Origin: Pseudalkalibacillus hwajinpoensis
GTDB lineage: Bacteria; Bacillota; Bacilli; Bacillales; Guptibacillaceae
Length of the DNA: 64,000 nucleotides
Direction of reading: 5' to 3'
Assembly (NCBI RefSeq): GCF_015234585.1
Contig: NZ_JADFCM010000001.1
Span: forward strand, 930,001 to 994,000
The translations under genes and the position numbers were made by a program. The notes under the pieces were generated by a model that searched no databases, was not told where the DNA came from, and saw only the letters and a list, made by a program, of their open reading frames with translations. Positions 16,508 through 24,759 of this stretch are shown here, one piece after another (within the stretch, counting starts at the first letter, position 1; each line of letters starts with the position of its first letter).

Positions 16508-18759
16508 GAACCATCCTCCTTTCTAGTCTGATGATCTTGCATCACTTCATCCCATATTTTCTGCCATTCTTCGTAAGGAATGAGAGTAGAAGGTTCTCGA
16601 AACAAGGTGAAATCTGCTGCAAATCCCGGGTCTACCCAGGGTTCGCTATATATTCGGTCTAGGACTTCTTTCACTTTCTTACTATCTCCATCAGCGATGG
16701 CTTCGTTGATCATTGTGAAAATCTGGTTAGCTTTGATTTCTTCCTCACTGTAGTCTTCCAGTGGGATATCATCTTGAATCGTGATAACAAGGTCGCGGAT
16801 TTGACTGGCCTTTTTTTTATTTCCATTTTCTAATTCATAAATGTACGTATAAGCACTTTGGATGGCACTTGTTACTAGCTCGCCGTCCTCATACCCATAA
16901 ATCTCAGTACCATCATGGAATAGACTCACTTGAAAGAGCAATTTCATAAGATAAGTTTCATCCATTTGATAGAAAGTGGATTCGCTTAGGATATAGTTTT
17001 GATCAATAAAACCTTGTTGTCTCACGTAATTGGCCCAGCGAATATTCTCTACAGGAACGATAAAAAAATGACGCATAGGCTCTGTTTTTTTCGTTAAATA
17101 GTGGTTGGTGTATAGAAGGCGTTTGTCCAATTCCTTCATGAGCTCAACAGCGCGATCCAGATTGTAACTGTCCGTTACGATTGACATTGGATAATAAGTA
17201 GAATCAACTTCAGTCAGATCTCCAGCATAAAGGTCTAATTTAGAAGTTTTCCCTTGAAGTTTATAGGTTCCAACATTTGTTTTAAGTTCATCGATTGTGC
17301 CATATAAGGGTAGTGCCATACCTGAAACTTCGACATTAAAAGTGGCTCTATTCGAAATCCCAATATTCGTTTGTGATTCTCCGTTCATGTCATATAAATA
17401 TTGATGCCCTGGCAATGGATACCAGGCTGTTTGAGAAGGCATAATCATTTGATCATTTCCAACATGGCCCGGATAGTATTCCTGACCATTATTAGATGCC
17501 CATAGTTTGTATGGTCCTTCATATTGAATACGAATAACAGGTTCTTTCATATTTTCAGGTAAAGTAACGGTCAGAAAATCATTCTCTTGAGTAAATGGAA
17601 TTGGATGTTGATCAATCGTGACTTGGTTAACTGAAAATGTCTGATTCAATGTGAATTTCATGAACTCCTTTGTTTGAAATTCTGCTGATGGTAGAGTGAG
17701 AGATGCATCAATGAAAAGTGATTGATCTTCATGCTGAATGGATAAGTCAAACTGTTTTATTTCAAAACGTTCTGGTTGATAGAGCTCTTCTTCCTCTTTC
17801 ATAAGAGTATTAGGAGAAGAAAGGGAAGGGAAAGACATGTAACTAGCTTGACCGTTTTGTTCGTCTGTTATCAATGGAGATTCTTGTTTAATCTTACTAA
17901 ATTCATCAGTTCGTTCCTTCCAGAAAGAAGCATATGGAAGATACGACATCACGACAATTCCTATACTGATCATGAGTGCAACCTTCCACAGCCACGTATA
18001 TGGATGAGGTCGGCGTTTATTGAGAATGAAAATGATGAGTACCAGGAGAAAGGAAGAAACCGTTAAAACAAAAATGCGCTGTAACTGTAATTCTTCTTTC
18101 ATTAATTCAATTCCCCAGGTGCCATTAACAAGAACAGAATCGACAAATAAGTAGGTTAGATGGAACGCTTTAAGATAAAAGTGTCCGCCTTGATCAATAA
18201 TGAAAATTTCCATGAATAGCGTACCAAACATCCAGGCACAGAAGGCGATTAAGTAAACAAAGCGATTTTTAATAAGTACCGATAAAAGCATGCCAAGAGT
18301 TAAACTAATGAAGAACGCTACTTCGTATTGAGTCCCATAGAAACGCAGAATTGTGAACGTTTCTTCTATCGGAATGTTATCTCTCATAGCAAAGATAAAG
18401 TAGGTTCCACTCATTAGGACCGTATATATCGTCATATAGATGAGCGCGGACATCAATTTTGCTGATATGAATACGAAATTGGACACGGGAAATGATTGAT
18501 GCCACTCAAATGATTCATTCCCAACGTCTCGTCGTATTAAATAAACGCCAATCAGAATACTTAAGCCAATAACGAGAATGAATATAAGAGAGTGCGTTGT
18601 TTCATATGTTGTTCTGTAGAGGTTGCCATGTCCTCCTTCTTGATCTGCACTCATGCTAAAAAGTAACCAGATCAAATATAAGAAAGGAAGAGGTGCGAAA
18701 AACCAGTTTTTATACAAAAAAGAAAATTCAAGCTTATACTGGATAAGCCATTTTCTCAT
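16504..18759 (-). CDS. Large ABC-2 permease with M1-peptidase-like extracytoplasmic domain
   Basis: A 751-residue membrane protein. Residues 1-280 hold seven or eight hydrophobic segments of ABC-2 permease type. From about 285 to the end it is mostly soluble: 332-450 resembles the beta-sandwich first domain of M1 aminopeptidases (F-x-I-KQFDLSIQHEDQSLF ... LPENMKEPVIRIQYEG ... AWYPLPG). In the stretch where the zinc motif HExxH would be expected (about 600-615, MKLLFQVSLFHDG) it is absent, so the domain is probably inactive and may bind peptides. It overlaps the ATPase gene by four bases and is surely its partner. Confidence 0.8.
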   Translation of the reverse strand: MRKWLIQYKLEFSFLYKNWFFAPLPFLYLIWLLFSMSADQEGGHGNLYRTTYETTHSLIFILVIGLSILIGVYLIRRDVGNESFEWHQSFPVSNFVFISAKLMSALIYMTIYTVLMSGTYFIFAMRDNIPIEETFTILRFYGTQYEVAFFISLTLGMLLSVLIKNRFVYLIAFCAWMFGTLFMEIFIIDQGGHFYLKAFHLTYLFVDSVLVNGTWGIELMKEELQLQRIFVLTVSSFLLVLIIFILNKRRPHPYTWLWKVALMISIGIVVMSYLPYASFWKERTDEFSKIKQESPLITDEQNGQASYMSFPSLSSPNTLMKEEEELYQPERFEIKQFDLSIQHEDQSLFIDASLTLPSAEFQTKEFMKFTLNQTFSVNQVTIDQHPIPFTQENDFLTVTLPENMKEPVIRIQYEGPYKLWASNNGQEYYPGHVGNDQMIMPSQTAWYPLPGHQYLYDMNGESQTNIGISNRATFNVEVSGMALPLYGTIDELKTNVGTYKLQGKTSKLDLYAGDLTEVDSTYYPMSIVTDSYNLDRAVELMKELDKRLLYTNHYLTKKTEPMRHFFIVPVENIRWANYVRQQGFIDQNYILSESTFYQMDETYLMKLLFQVSLFHDGTEIYGYEDGELVTSAIQSAYTYIYELENGNKKKASQIRDLVITIQDDIPLEDYSEEEIKANQIFTMINEAIADGDSKKVKEVLDRIYSEPWVDPGFAADFTLFREPSTLIPYEEWQKIWDEVMQDHQTRKEDGS

Positions 18760-19619
18760 AGTCCATCACGCCCAATCAGTGCCATGTACCCTTCTTCAAG
18801 GGTAGGATCCACGGCTTCGGCAAATTCAAATGGTGCTACTGGAGATATTGCTCGACACCTTAATCCTGTTGCTTTTCGTTTTGTAAGCGTCATTTGTAAT
18901 CCATTTAATTGGTCCCAGTTATTATCAAAGAGGTCGAACTCCCAAACAAGTCCATTCCCCTTACGTTGAAGCTCATCTGGTGTGCCTTGAAAAAGAATGC
19001 GCCCTTTATTTAGAACGATCAGCGTATCACAGCTTCCTTCAATGTCTTCTACAATATGCGTAGAAAGAATGACGGTTTTTCGGCTAGAAACATCAGCTAG
19101 TAAGTTGCGAAAGCGTAAGCGTTCTTCAGGATCAAGTCCAGCAGAAGGTTCGTCGAATATCATCACAGCGGGTTCTCCATAAAGTGCCTGGGCAATGCCG
19201 AGACGTTGCTGCATTCCATTTGAGAACGTCTTGATTTTTTGATTCTGTTGCTTTTCTAAATTAAGGGCATGAAGCAATCGTTTTTTTTCTAGCTCATGAT
19301 CATAATGGTGGTCTCGTTTCAACTTCCCAACATAGTCCAAAAACTGAGATGCAGTAAGCTGCGGATACAGCTTGAAATGTTGAGGGAGGTAACCAATTTC
19401 TTTCCGAACACTTGAAGCTTCTCGGTTAAGTGAATAACCTTTAAGATAGATTTCTCCGGAAGAAGGCTTTGAGACCGCAGCTAGCATTCTCATAAATGTT
19501 GTTTTTCCAGCACCATTTGGACCAATAAGCCCTACCATGCCTCCTTCGATGGACAAAGTGAGGTCATGTAGAATCTTCTCCTTTTTGAACTGTTTAGTTA
19601 GATGAGATACTTCAATCAA
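18756..19619 (-). CDS. ABC ATPase, first gene of ECF operon
   Basis: A 287-residue ABC ATP-binding protein; Walker A GPNGAGKT (about 34-41), signature FSNGMQQR, Walker B VMIFDEPSAGLDP, then a C-terminal extension of about 75 residues. It starts with TTG at 19619 preceded by AAAGGAT. The gene overlaps the large permease gene by four bases and opens a five-gene operon (ATPase, permease, ECF sigma, membrane protein, second ATPase). Likely role: energising the 751-residue permease for export or sensing of an envelope-active compound. Confidence 0.9.
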   Translation of the reverse strand: MIEVSHLTKQFKKEKILHDLTLSIEGGMVGLIGPNGAGKTTFMRMLAAVSKPSSGEIYLKGYSLNREASSVRKEIGYLPQHFKLYPQLTASQFLDYVGKLKRDHHYDHELEKKRLLHALNLEKQQNQKIKTFSNGMQQRLGIAQALYGEPAVMIFDEPSAGLDPEERLRFRNLLADVSSRKTVILSTHIVEDIEGSCDTLIVLNKGRILFQGTPDELQRKGNGLVWEFDLFDNNWDQLNGLQMTLTKRKATGLRCRAISPVAPFEFAEAVDPTLEEGYMALIGRDGL

Positions 19620-19654
19620 AATCGTTCATCCTTTTACTAGTATTCTATGGCTAA

Positions 19655-19680
19655 GACGATTATAGTCGATAAAAGGTTTT
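19655..19680 (-). promoter_or_regulatory. Candidate ECF-type promoter of the operon
   Basis: On the minus strand AAACC (19679-19675) and CGTC (19658-19655) are spaced 16 bases apart, similar to the AAC / CGTC elements of Bacillus ECF promoters. A vegetative TATAAT overlaps at 19659-19664 but lacks a good -35. Inferred autoregulation by the operon's own sigma factor. Confidence 0.4.
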
Positions 19681-19693
19681 GTTATGGAAAACA

Positions 19694-19724
19694 AAAATCC
19701 TCTGCACAATGCGTGCAGAGGATT
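19694..19724 (-). terminator. Terminator after the hemolysin-III gene
   Basis: The stem AATCCTCTGCAC / GTGCAGAGGATT is perfect over 12 pairs with a five-base loop, followed on the minus strand by TTTTTG. It lies just past the stop codon of the PAQR-family gene. Confidence 0.85.
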
Positions 19725-19728
19725 GGTT

Positions 19729-20370
19729 TTAAAGAGGTAATACATAGAAGAGAACACAGAAGAAATGAGCAAGTGTTCCAGCTACCACGAAAAGATGCCA
19801 AACTGCATGATGGTATTTAAAAGCTCTCCAGACATAGAATACCGCTCCGATTGTGTAGAGAACACCTCCAACAATGAGAAGCATCATTCCGTTTGGAGCC
19901 AAGTTCTGCGTGAGTGGATTCCAGGCAAGAACGATCAGCCAGCCCATTAAGACGTAGAGAATAGTTGAGATAAATAGAAACTTTTTTACAAAATAAGCTT
20001 TGAATACTGTTCCAATAATCGCGAGTCCCCACACGATGCCAAATAGTGTCCAACCTAGCCAACCTTCAATTACAATAAACAAGAAGGGAGTGTAAGTACC
20101 AGCGATAAAGAAATAGATAGAAGAGTGATCAAGTATTTCGAAAAAGTCTTTCGCTTTCCCAGGTGGAAAGCTGTGAACGAGTGTAGAGGCCGTATAAAGC
20201 ATCAGCATCGTTGTACCGAAAAGTGTAAAACTTACAATATGCCAGGCAGTTCCATAGAGAGACGCAAACACAATTAAGATGACTAGAGCGGCAACGCTTA
20301 TGATAGCTCCAATTCCGTGAGTAATATAATTTGCTCGCTCCTCGCCAACTGTAAACGTATGAGTTGTCAT
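19729..20370 (-). CDS. Hemolysin III family membrane protein
   Basis: A 213-residue seven-helix membrane protein of the HlyIII/PAQR family. Diagnostic parts are EERANYITHGIGA near the start, STLVHSF and ILDHSSIYFFIAGTYTPF in the middle, and the histidines YHHAVWHLFVVAG near the end, which in PAQR proteins bind zinc. The start is placed at MTTHTF (20370) because AAAGGA lies too close to the two earlier ATGs. Members are associated with membrane lipid homeostasis; despite the name, haemolysis is not the normal role. Single gene with its own terminator. Confidence 0.9.
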   Translation of the reverse strand: MTTHTFTVGEERANYITHGIGAIISVAALVILIVFASLYGTAWHIVSFTLFGTTMLMLYTASTLVHSFPPGKAKDFFEILDHSSIYFFIAGTYTPFLFIVIEGWLGWTLFGIVWGLAIIGTVFKAYFVKKFLFISTILYVLMGWLIVLAWNPLTQNLAPNGMMLLIVGGVLYTIGAVFYVWRAFKYHHAVWHLFVVAGTLAHFFCVLFYVLPL

Positions 20371-20445
20371 GATTCGCATCATTCCTTTAGATCAATTACT
20401 AGAAGTATACTACATGATTCCCCGAACGTCATTTCTGATCGAACC

Positions 20446-20625
20446 TTATTTCTTAAGATTACGTAGTTTTTCTGCTTCTTTTAAGAGATGATAAGTGTAA
20501 AAATCTTTTTCTTCTACTTGTTCTGTGGCAGCTTCCATAACGAGAAACTCTTCCGCAATTTCTTCTCGCATTGAAGTAAGTAACTTTTCACTGTCAGTAG
20601 TAACTAATTTATTCTTTTGATCCAC
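20446..20625 (-). CDS. 59-residue hypothetical protein
   Basis: A GTG-started frame preceded by AAGGAG with a ten-base spacer. The protein is charged and predicted almost wholly helical (EEIAEEFLVMEAATEQVEEKDFYTYHLLKEAEKLR), without cysteine or membrane segment. It resembles small acidic Bacillus proteins of unknown function. It lies between the HlyIII gene and the FAD oxidoreductase gene on the same strand. Confidence 0.6.
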   Translation of the reverse strand: MDQKNKLVTTDSEKLLTSMREEIAEEFLVMEAATEQVEEKDFYTYHLLKEAEKLRNLKK

Positions 20626-20698
20626 GGTTGGTTCGCTCCTTCAACATTAAATGATAGTCTCATTGTGCCTTAAGGAAGCGATTTTATTCTAAAATGAC

Positions 20699-22180
20699 TT
20701 ATTTTATTTTCACCATTTCCTTAGTGATAGAGCGATAGACATGATATCCACTAGTAGATACCCCAATAGTACCTGCTCCAGGGAAAACGCTGTCGCCACA
20801 AAGCCACAATCCCTTGAGGCCAGTACGGTGAGAAAGACTGTTGAACAAACTATATTCATTCGTTTGTGGGAAACCTCCAACCATGCCTTTAGGTCTTTTC
20901 GTAAATCTTTCCCATGCTCGTGGTGCACCTGTCATTTGCAATTCGATTCCACTTCTTACATTAGGTATCACTCTTTCAATACCTGTGAGCATTTTCTCAG
21001 TTAGCTCCTTTTTATATTGATCGTATTTCTCTTTCGTATCCCAATGGTGAAGCTCTGTATGTGTACTGACTGTTAATGTGCGAAAGCCCTCTGGCGCACG
21101 AAAGAGATCATTGGATTTTGAAAGTGACAAGAAGAGGTGATTTCCTTCGGTCATTTTTCCATTATCCGAAAAGACTTGACTAAAGAGGGACGTATATTCA
21201 GGGATGATTTTTTCATCTAAAGCAAGATACATCGTAAAAGCTCCCCACTGAGTCATTTGACTTCGTTTTCTTAACTTAGTGGGGAGTTGTTCTTGAAGTG
21301 GTTCTGGAAGAAGTGGAACAAAGCCCTGTACAGGTAAGTTATTAATAAGGTGATCAGCTCTCCAACTCTCCCCTTTTTGATCGACAGCTACCCAACGGTT
21401 GTTTTCACGCCGAATCGATTGAATTTGCTTTCTCAGGTAAGTTCGACCACCGTTCTGTTCAATATATTGCTGTAGTGTTTCAGCGATGCGATACAATCCA
21501 CCTTCAGAGTAATATGCCCCTTCGTGATAAATATCGAGAGCAAGAGCACCCATAAGTGCTGAGCACTCTTCACTAGTTGTTTGCATGCTATCAATTAATT
21601 GTCCATCAATAAAATGGTGAAAGTCTAGTGCATCATTAAGATTATGTTTTTTTAGAAGATCTCCCATTGTTTTCCGAAGGTAGGGAACCAGTCCGGGAGT
21701 TCCTGGTTTGAGAGATAGGAGAAGCCCTTTCCATTCTGATAGGGTGACTGGAGGTACAACAGGGAGAGGTCCAATTAACTTACGTACTTCGGCTCCAATT
21801 TTCCATATTTCTCGATAGAAAGAAACAATTTGTTTGGAGTGTTCTGGAAACTGGGTAGCGCATTCTGATAAATGGCGATTTCGATCTGTATAATAAGGCA
21901 TGACGCGATTGCCATCGTATATTCTCATAATTTCATCCAACGAAAAAACAGGGAAGGACAAACCGAGTTCTTGGAAAATGCGATAGTGTAATCCACCTTC
22001 TTCGAACCCCATCCCCATCGTCGCTCCAACAGGGAAGAGAAAATGCCCTCGTGTAAATTTTCCTGCTGATCCACCCCATTCATTCGATGCTTCAAGTATT
22101 GTTACGTTGTAGCCTTCTTTCGTCAGTAATGCTCCAGCAGTCAGTCCGCCAATGCCACCACCAATAACAACAATATCCAT
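20699..22180 (-). CDS. FAD-dependent phytoene-desaturase-like oxidoreductase
   Basis: A 493-residue flavoprotein. The N-terminal dinucleotide fold IVVIGGGIGGLTAGALL with the distal acidic residue in ILEAS (about 3-35) and the C-terminal GLWLCGDSVFPGAGTIGVSTSGY motif are those of the CrtI/CrtN carotenoid desaturase and retinol-saturase superfamily. The ATG at 22180 follows GGAGGG at seven bases; a longer frame to 22321 has no ribosome-binding site. No other carotenoid genes (crtM, crtB) are in the window, so the substrate may be a carotenoid or another polyene or lipid. Confidence 0.85.
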   Translation of the reverse strand: MDIVVIGGGIGGLTAGALLTKEGYNVTILEASNEWGGSAGKFTRGHFLFPVGATMGMGFEEGGLHYRIFQELGLSFPVFSLDEIMRIYDGNRVMPYYTDRNRHLSECATQFPEHSKQIVSFYREIWKIGAEVRKLIGPLPVVPPVTLSEWKGLLLSLKPGTPGLVPYLRKTMGDLLKKHNLNDALDFHHFIDGQLIDSMQTTSEECSALMGALALDIYHEGAYYSEGGLYRIAETLQQYIEQNGGRTYLRKQIQSIRRENNRWVAVDQKGESWRADHLINNLPVQGFVPLLPEPLQEQLPTKLRKRSQMTQWGAFTMYLALDEKIIPEYTSLFSQVFSDNGKMTEGNHLFLSLSKSNDLFRAPEGFRTLTVSTHTELHHWDTKEKYDQYKKELTEKMLTGIERVIPNVRSGIELQMTGAPRAWERFTKRPKGMVGGFPQTNEYSLFNSLSHRTGLKGLWLCGDSVFPGAGTIGVSTSGYHVYRSITKEMVKIK

Positions 22181-22348
22181 AATGATCCCTCCAAGATGGT
22201 CCGAGCTTGATATCCTTCTATTATAATAGGTATGATGTTGCAAATCATGTATGAGTGTGTCGAGAAGAAGCTTAATGAATGAGAAATTTCCATGTTTGTA
22301 CCGGGGTACTTGTCCAGCCACAAAGTTAAAAGAAACATAAGATAAATT

Positions 22349-22391
22349 AAAGAGTGAGGTCAGGTCCCCCCTCTGTATATACTCACTCTTT
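22349..22391. repeat. Inverted repeat, possible dispersed palindromic element
   Basis: AAAGAGTGAG and CTCACTCTTT form a perfect ten-base inverted repeat around a 23-base centre rich in GGTC and CCCCC. It stands alone in an intergenic region and looks like a REP-type palindrome or part of a small RNA with the next hairpin. Confidence 0.45.
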
Positions 22392-22403
22392 GTGACCCAT
22401 TGT

Positions 22404-22434
22404 AGAGTCAGAATTTATTCTGACTCTTTTTTTT
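22404..22434 (+). terminator. Stand-alone rho-independent terminator
   Basis: AGAGTCAGAAT and ATTCTGACTCT pair and are followed by a run of eight T. No coding region ends upstream on the plus strand; the nearest features are the divergent oxidoreductase start and the inverted repeat at 22349-22391. Confidence 0.75.
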
Positions 22435-22565
22435 GGCTATGTTAGATAATGCATGTATAATAGCCTATTGATTCGGATCAAAGCGCATGAAATGAGTGCA
22501 TTCCACTTTCGGCCCTCTATCAGAGCAGTTTGCTTTCGAATCTTGTAAAGAAGGGGGAATCAACC

Positions 22566-22898
22566 TTGCTTGAAATTATCGAAATAGGAACAAATGAGCA
22601 TGGAAGAGAGCTGACGATTCGAGAGCTGATTAAGAAACTTGAAGAACATCCTCTTGATCCTGCATTTGAACAAAGTGGAAATTTTATTTTTCCTTATCAG
22701 CCAGTCCGTGATGCAAAACGATATGCTGGTTGCAGAGCATTTTTTGGCGACTTCGCGATGATATCATGCCGTTTCTTTATTGTGACGGATGAAAAGGTAC
22801 TTATAGAAGAGTTGATAAAGGCAATTAAAGAAAATCAAGAACGCATTGATTATGGAAGGTTAAGAGAAGTTCAGGTGAACGGTCGAGTATCCCATTAA
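22566..22898 (+). CDS. 110-residue hypothetical protein
   Basis: The TTG start at 22566 has AAGGGGGAA six bases upstream; the earlier ATG at 22530 has none. The protein is mixed alpha/beta, with no signal peptide or membrane segment, a charged first half (TIRELIKKLEEHP) and a central YAGCRAFFGDFAMISCRFFIV stretch with two cysteines. I do not recognise the family. It lies upstream of a small DUF2573-like gene on the same strand and may be cotranscribed with it. Confidence 0.7.
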   Translation: MLEIIEIGTNEHGRELTIRELIKKLEEHPLDPAFEQSGNFIFPYQPVRDAKRYAGCRAFFGDFAMISCRFFIVTDEKVLIEELIKAIKENQERIDYGRLREVQVNGRVSH

Positions 22899-22943
22899 TT
22901 ATGCTATAATCAGGATATTCTGCTAGTGATTGGAGTGAATGAA

Positions 22944-23219
22944 ATGAGTCTTGAAACACTTCAGGAACAAGTCGATGGATTGATGGATAAATACACCGAG
23001 CTTCTCCTTGGAGATACGAGCCCTGAGCTGAAGGAAAAAGTGAAGCTATGGGCGATGTACACGCATCTTTCAAAAACGATGCCTCCTCTTGCGAAACATT
23101 GGAATCAAACGTATCCTGATGCGAAGGATGCCATGAAAGAGCTAGTGACCGAAATCAAAACTATGAACGAAGAGCATCGTAAAGCCCAACAGGATAACCA
23201 GAAAGAATCAGATAAGTGA
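22944..23219 (+). CDS. DUF2573/YusU-like small protein
   Basis: A 91-residue helical protein (LQEQVDGLMDKYTELLLGDTSPELKEKVKLWAMYTHLSKTMPPLAKHWN). The pattern resembles the DUF2573 family of which B. subtilis YusU is the example, from memory. The ATG at 22944 has GGAGTG seven bases upstream. No catalytic residues are evident; function unknown. It lies just before the fatty-acid genes, in a region that in B. subtilis is also called yus. A strong terminator follows immediately. Confidence 0.65.
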   Translation: MSLETLQEQVDGLMDKYTELLLGDTSPELKEKVKLWAMYTHLSKTMPPLAKHWNQTYPDAKDAMKELVTEIKTMNEEHRKAQQDNQKESDK

Positions 23220-23251
23220 AACCAGGACTTCCCTGGTTTCTTTTTTTTTGG
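23218..23251 (+). terminator. Terminator after the DUF2573-like gene
   Basis: GAAACCAGG and CCTGGTTTC pair around a short loop, followed by nine T. Confidence 0.88.
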
Positions 23252-23655
23252 CTACATTAACGAACGTTTTTGATTTTAGCTTATTCGAGAATCAACCATT
23301 TAAGCTAATATAGGATTTTGTTTCATTTCAGAAGCTCATCCCTTGAGAAATGAGGTGGTTGTTAAGAAAAAAGGTTATGAAAATAGATGAGAAGAGAAGT
23401 ATCCGATTTTGTAACATTTAAATATACTATTTTAAGTTCCAGTTTTTTTCGTGAAGAGCGGGGTATAGAATACTAATTCAAGTAAATATTTAACAAAATT
23501 TATTACGGAGAAAATCTATCAAAAATAGACTAAACGACAGCATATCATGGTAGAATAGCATTAAAGGCGAAATATGGCGGTATTTGATACTATATGCCGA
23601 TTTTCTCCACTATATATTTTTTTAGACGTTTTGTATGCGTTTACATGGAGGGGTT
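23252..23655 (+). other. Intergenic region upstream of fadM
   Basis: About 400 bases without a supported gene. It contains a SigB-like promoter (23442-23466) and a TAGAAT that could be a vegetative -10 near 23551. No FadR-type operator was found in this stretch, in contrast to the one upstream of fadN. Confidence 0.6.
23442..23466 (+). promoter_or_regulatory. SigB-like promoter
   Basis: GTTTTT and GGGTAT separated by 13 bases fit the general-stress sigma-B pattern (GTTTAA-N12-14-GGGTAT) with only the last two -35 bases off. It points to fadM about 190 bases downstream. The actual role is inferred. Confidence 0.4.
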
Positions 23656-24573
23656 ATGATGGAACAAGTAATGCGTAATTTCTTTTTATACATGGGGAAG
23701 AATAAAGTAGCTACAAAAGTAGCGAAACGGTATGGTATGCGCTTTGGAGCTAGCCGGTTTGTAGCCGGTGCGTCTCTTAATAGCTCTGTAAATGCTATTA
23801 AGAAACTAAATGAAAAGGGACTTTCTGTTACAATCGATCATCTTGGTGAGTTTGTAGATAACGCCGCTGAGGCTGATGAAATGACAAACCACTGTATTGA
23901 AGCAATTGAGCGAATTGCAGCAGAAAATCTTGATTCTCAGCTTTCTCTTAAACTCACATCAATGGGGTTAGACATTGATTACGATATGACGATGAAAAAT
24001 ATGCGCCGAATTCTTGAAGCTGCTGATCAGCACAATGTCTTTGTTACGATTGATATGGAAGATTTCGAGAGGTGCGGAAAAACAATAGAGATTTTTACTA
24101 ACCTAAAGAGGGAGTATACGAACATTGGTACAGTTCTTCAAGCCTACTTATACCGCGTAGCTGAAGATGTAGAAAAGCTGAACGATCTATCTCCAAATCT
24201 TAGACTTGTTAAAGGTGCTTATAAAGAGTCACCAAAAGTCGCATTTCCGGATAAAAAGGATGTCGACGAGAATTTCAAAAAAATCATTAAAATGCACTTA
24301 TTGAATGGAAATTACACAGCCATTGCGACCCATGATGATCGCATCATTGAATACACAAAGAAGCTCGTAGAGGAATACAATATCCCCCGTTCTCAATTTG
24401 AATTTCAAATGCTATATGGTATTTGTGTAGATAAACAAGATGAGCTCCTTAAAGAAGGTTTCAAAATGCGTGTCTACGTACCCTATGGAAAAGACTGGTA
24501 TGGATATTTTATGAGAAGACTTGCTGAGAGGCCTGCAAACGTAGCTTTCGTCCTTAAAGGAATGATGAAATAG
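23656..24573 (+). CDS. fadM: Proline dehydrogenase family protein (FadM)
   Basis: A 305-residue FAD-dependent TIM-barrel enzyme of the proline dehydrogenase family, with LRLVKGAYKE, the middle SLKLTSMGLD strand and the C-terminal VYVPYGKDWYGYFMRRLAERP that binds flavin. The ATG at 23656 follows GGAGGGG. B. subtilis FadM (YusM) sits in the same place before fadN. Whether it oxidises proline or serves beta-oxidation electron flow is not settled by the sequence. About 190 bases separate it from fadN, which has its own FadR-type site. Confidence 0.85.
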   Translation: MMEQVMRNFFLYMGKNKVATKVAKRYGMRFGASRFVAGASLNSSVNAIKKLNEKGLSVTIDHLGEFVDNAAEADEMTNHCIEAIERIAAENLDSQLSLKLTSMGLDIDYDMTMKNMRRILEAADQHNVFVTIDMEDFERCGKTIEIFTNLKREYTNIGTVLQAYLYRVAEDVEKLNDLSPNLRLVKGAYKESPKVAFPDKKDVDENFKKIIKMHLLNGNYTAIATHDDRIIEYTKKLVEEYNIPRSQFEFQMLYGICVDKQDELLKEGFKMRVYVPYGKDWYGYFMRRLAERPANVAFVLKGMMK

Positions 24574-24725
24574 TGAAAAGCGGACGAATGTCCGCTTTAA
24601 AATAAGCTTTGTTTAAATTTATAAAATTTTGTCAAAAAAATCCGTGTGATATATTGCTAAATTTCAGAATATATTTTATAGTATAGACAGAGGAAATGAT
24701 CTCGCTCTTTTTTTTGAATTAAAAA

Positions 24726-24743
24726 TGAATGAGCATTCATTCA
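24726..24743 (+). promoter_or_regulatory. FadR-type operator upstream of fadN
   Basis: TGAATGAGCATTCATTCA has the perfect seven-base arms TGAATGA / TCATTCA of the Bacillus FadR (YsiA) operator with two central bases differing from consensus. It lies 17 bases before the fadN ATG. Long-chain acyl-CoA would release FadR and turn on the fadNAE genes. Confidence 0.82.
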
Positions 24744-24759
24744 ACAGGGGAGGTTCGCT

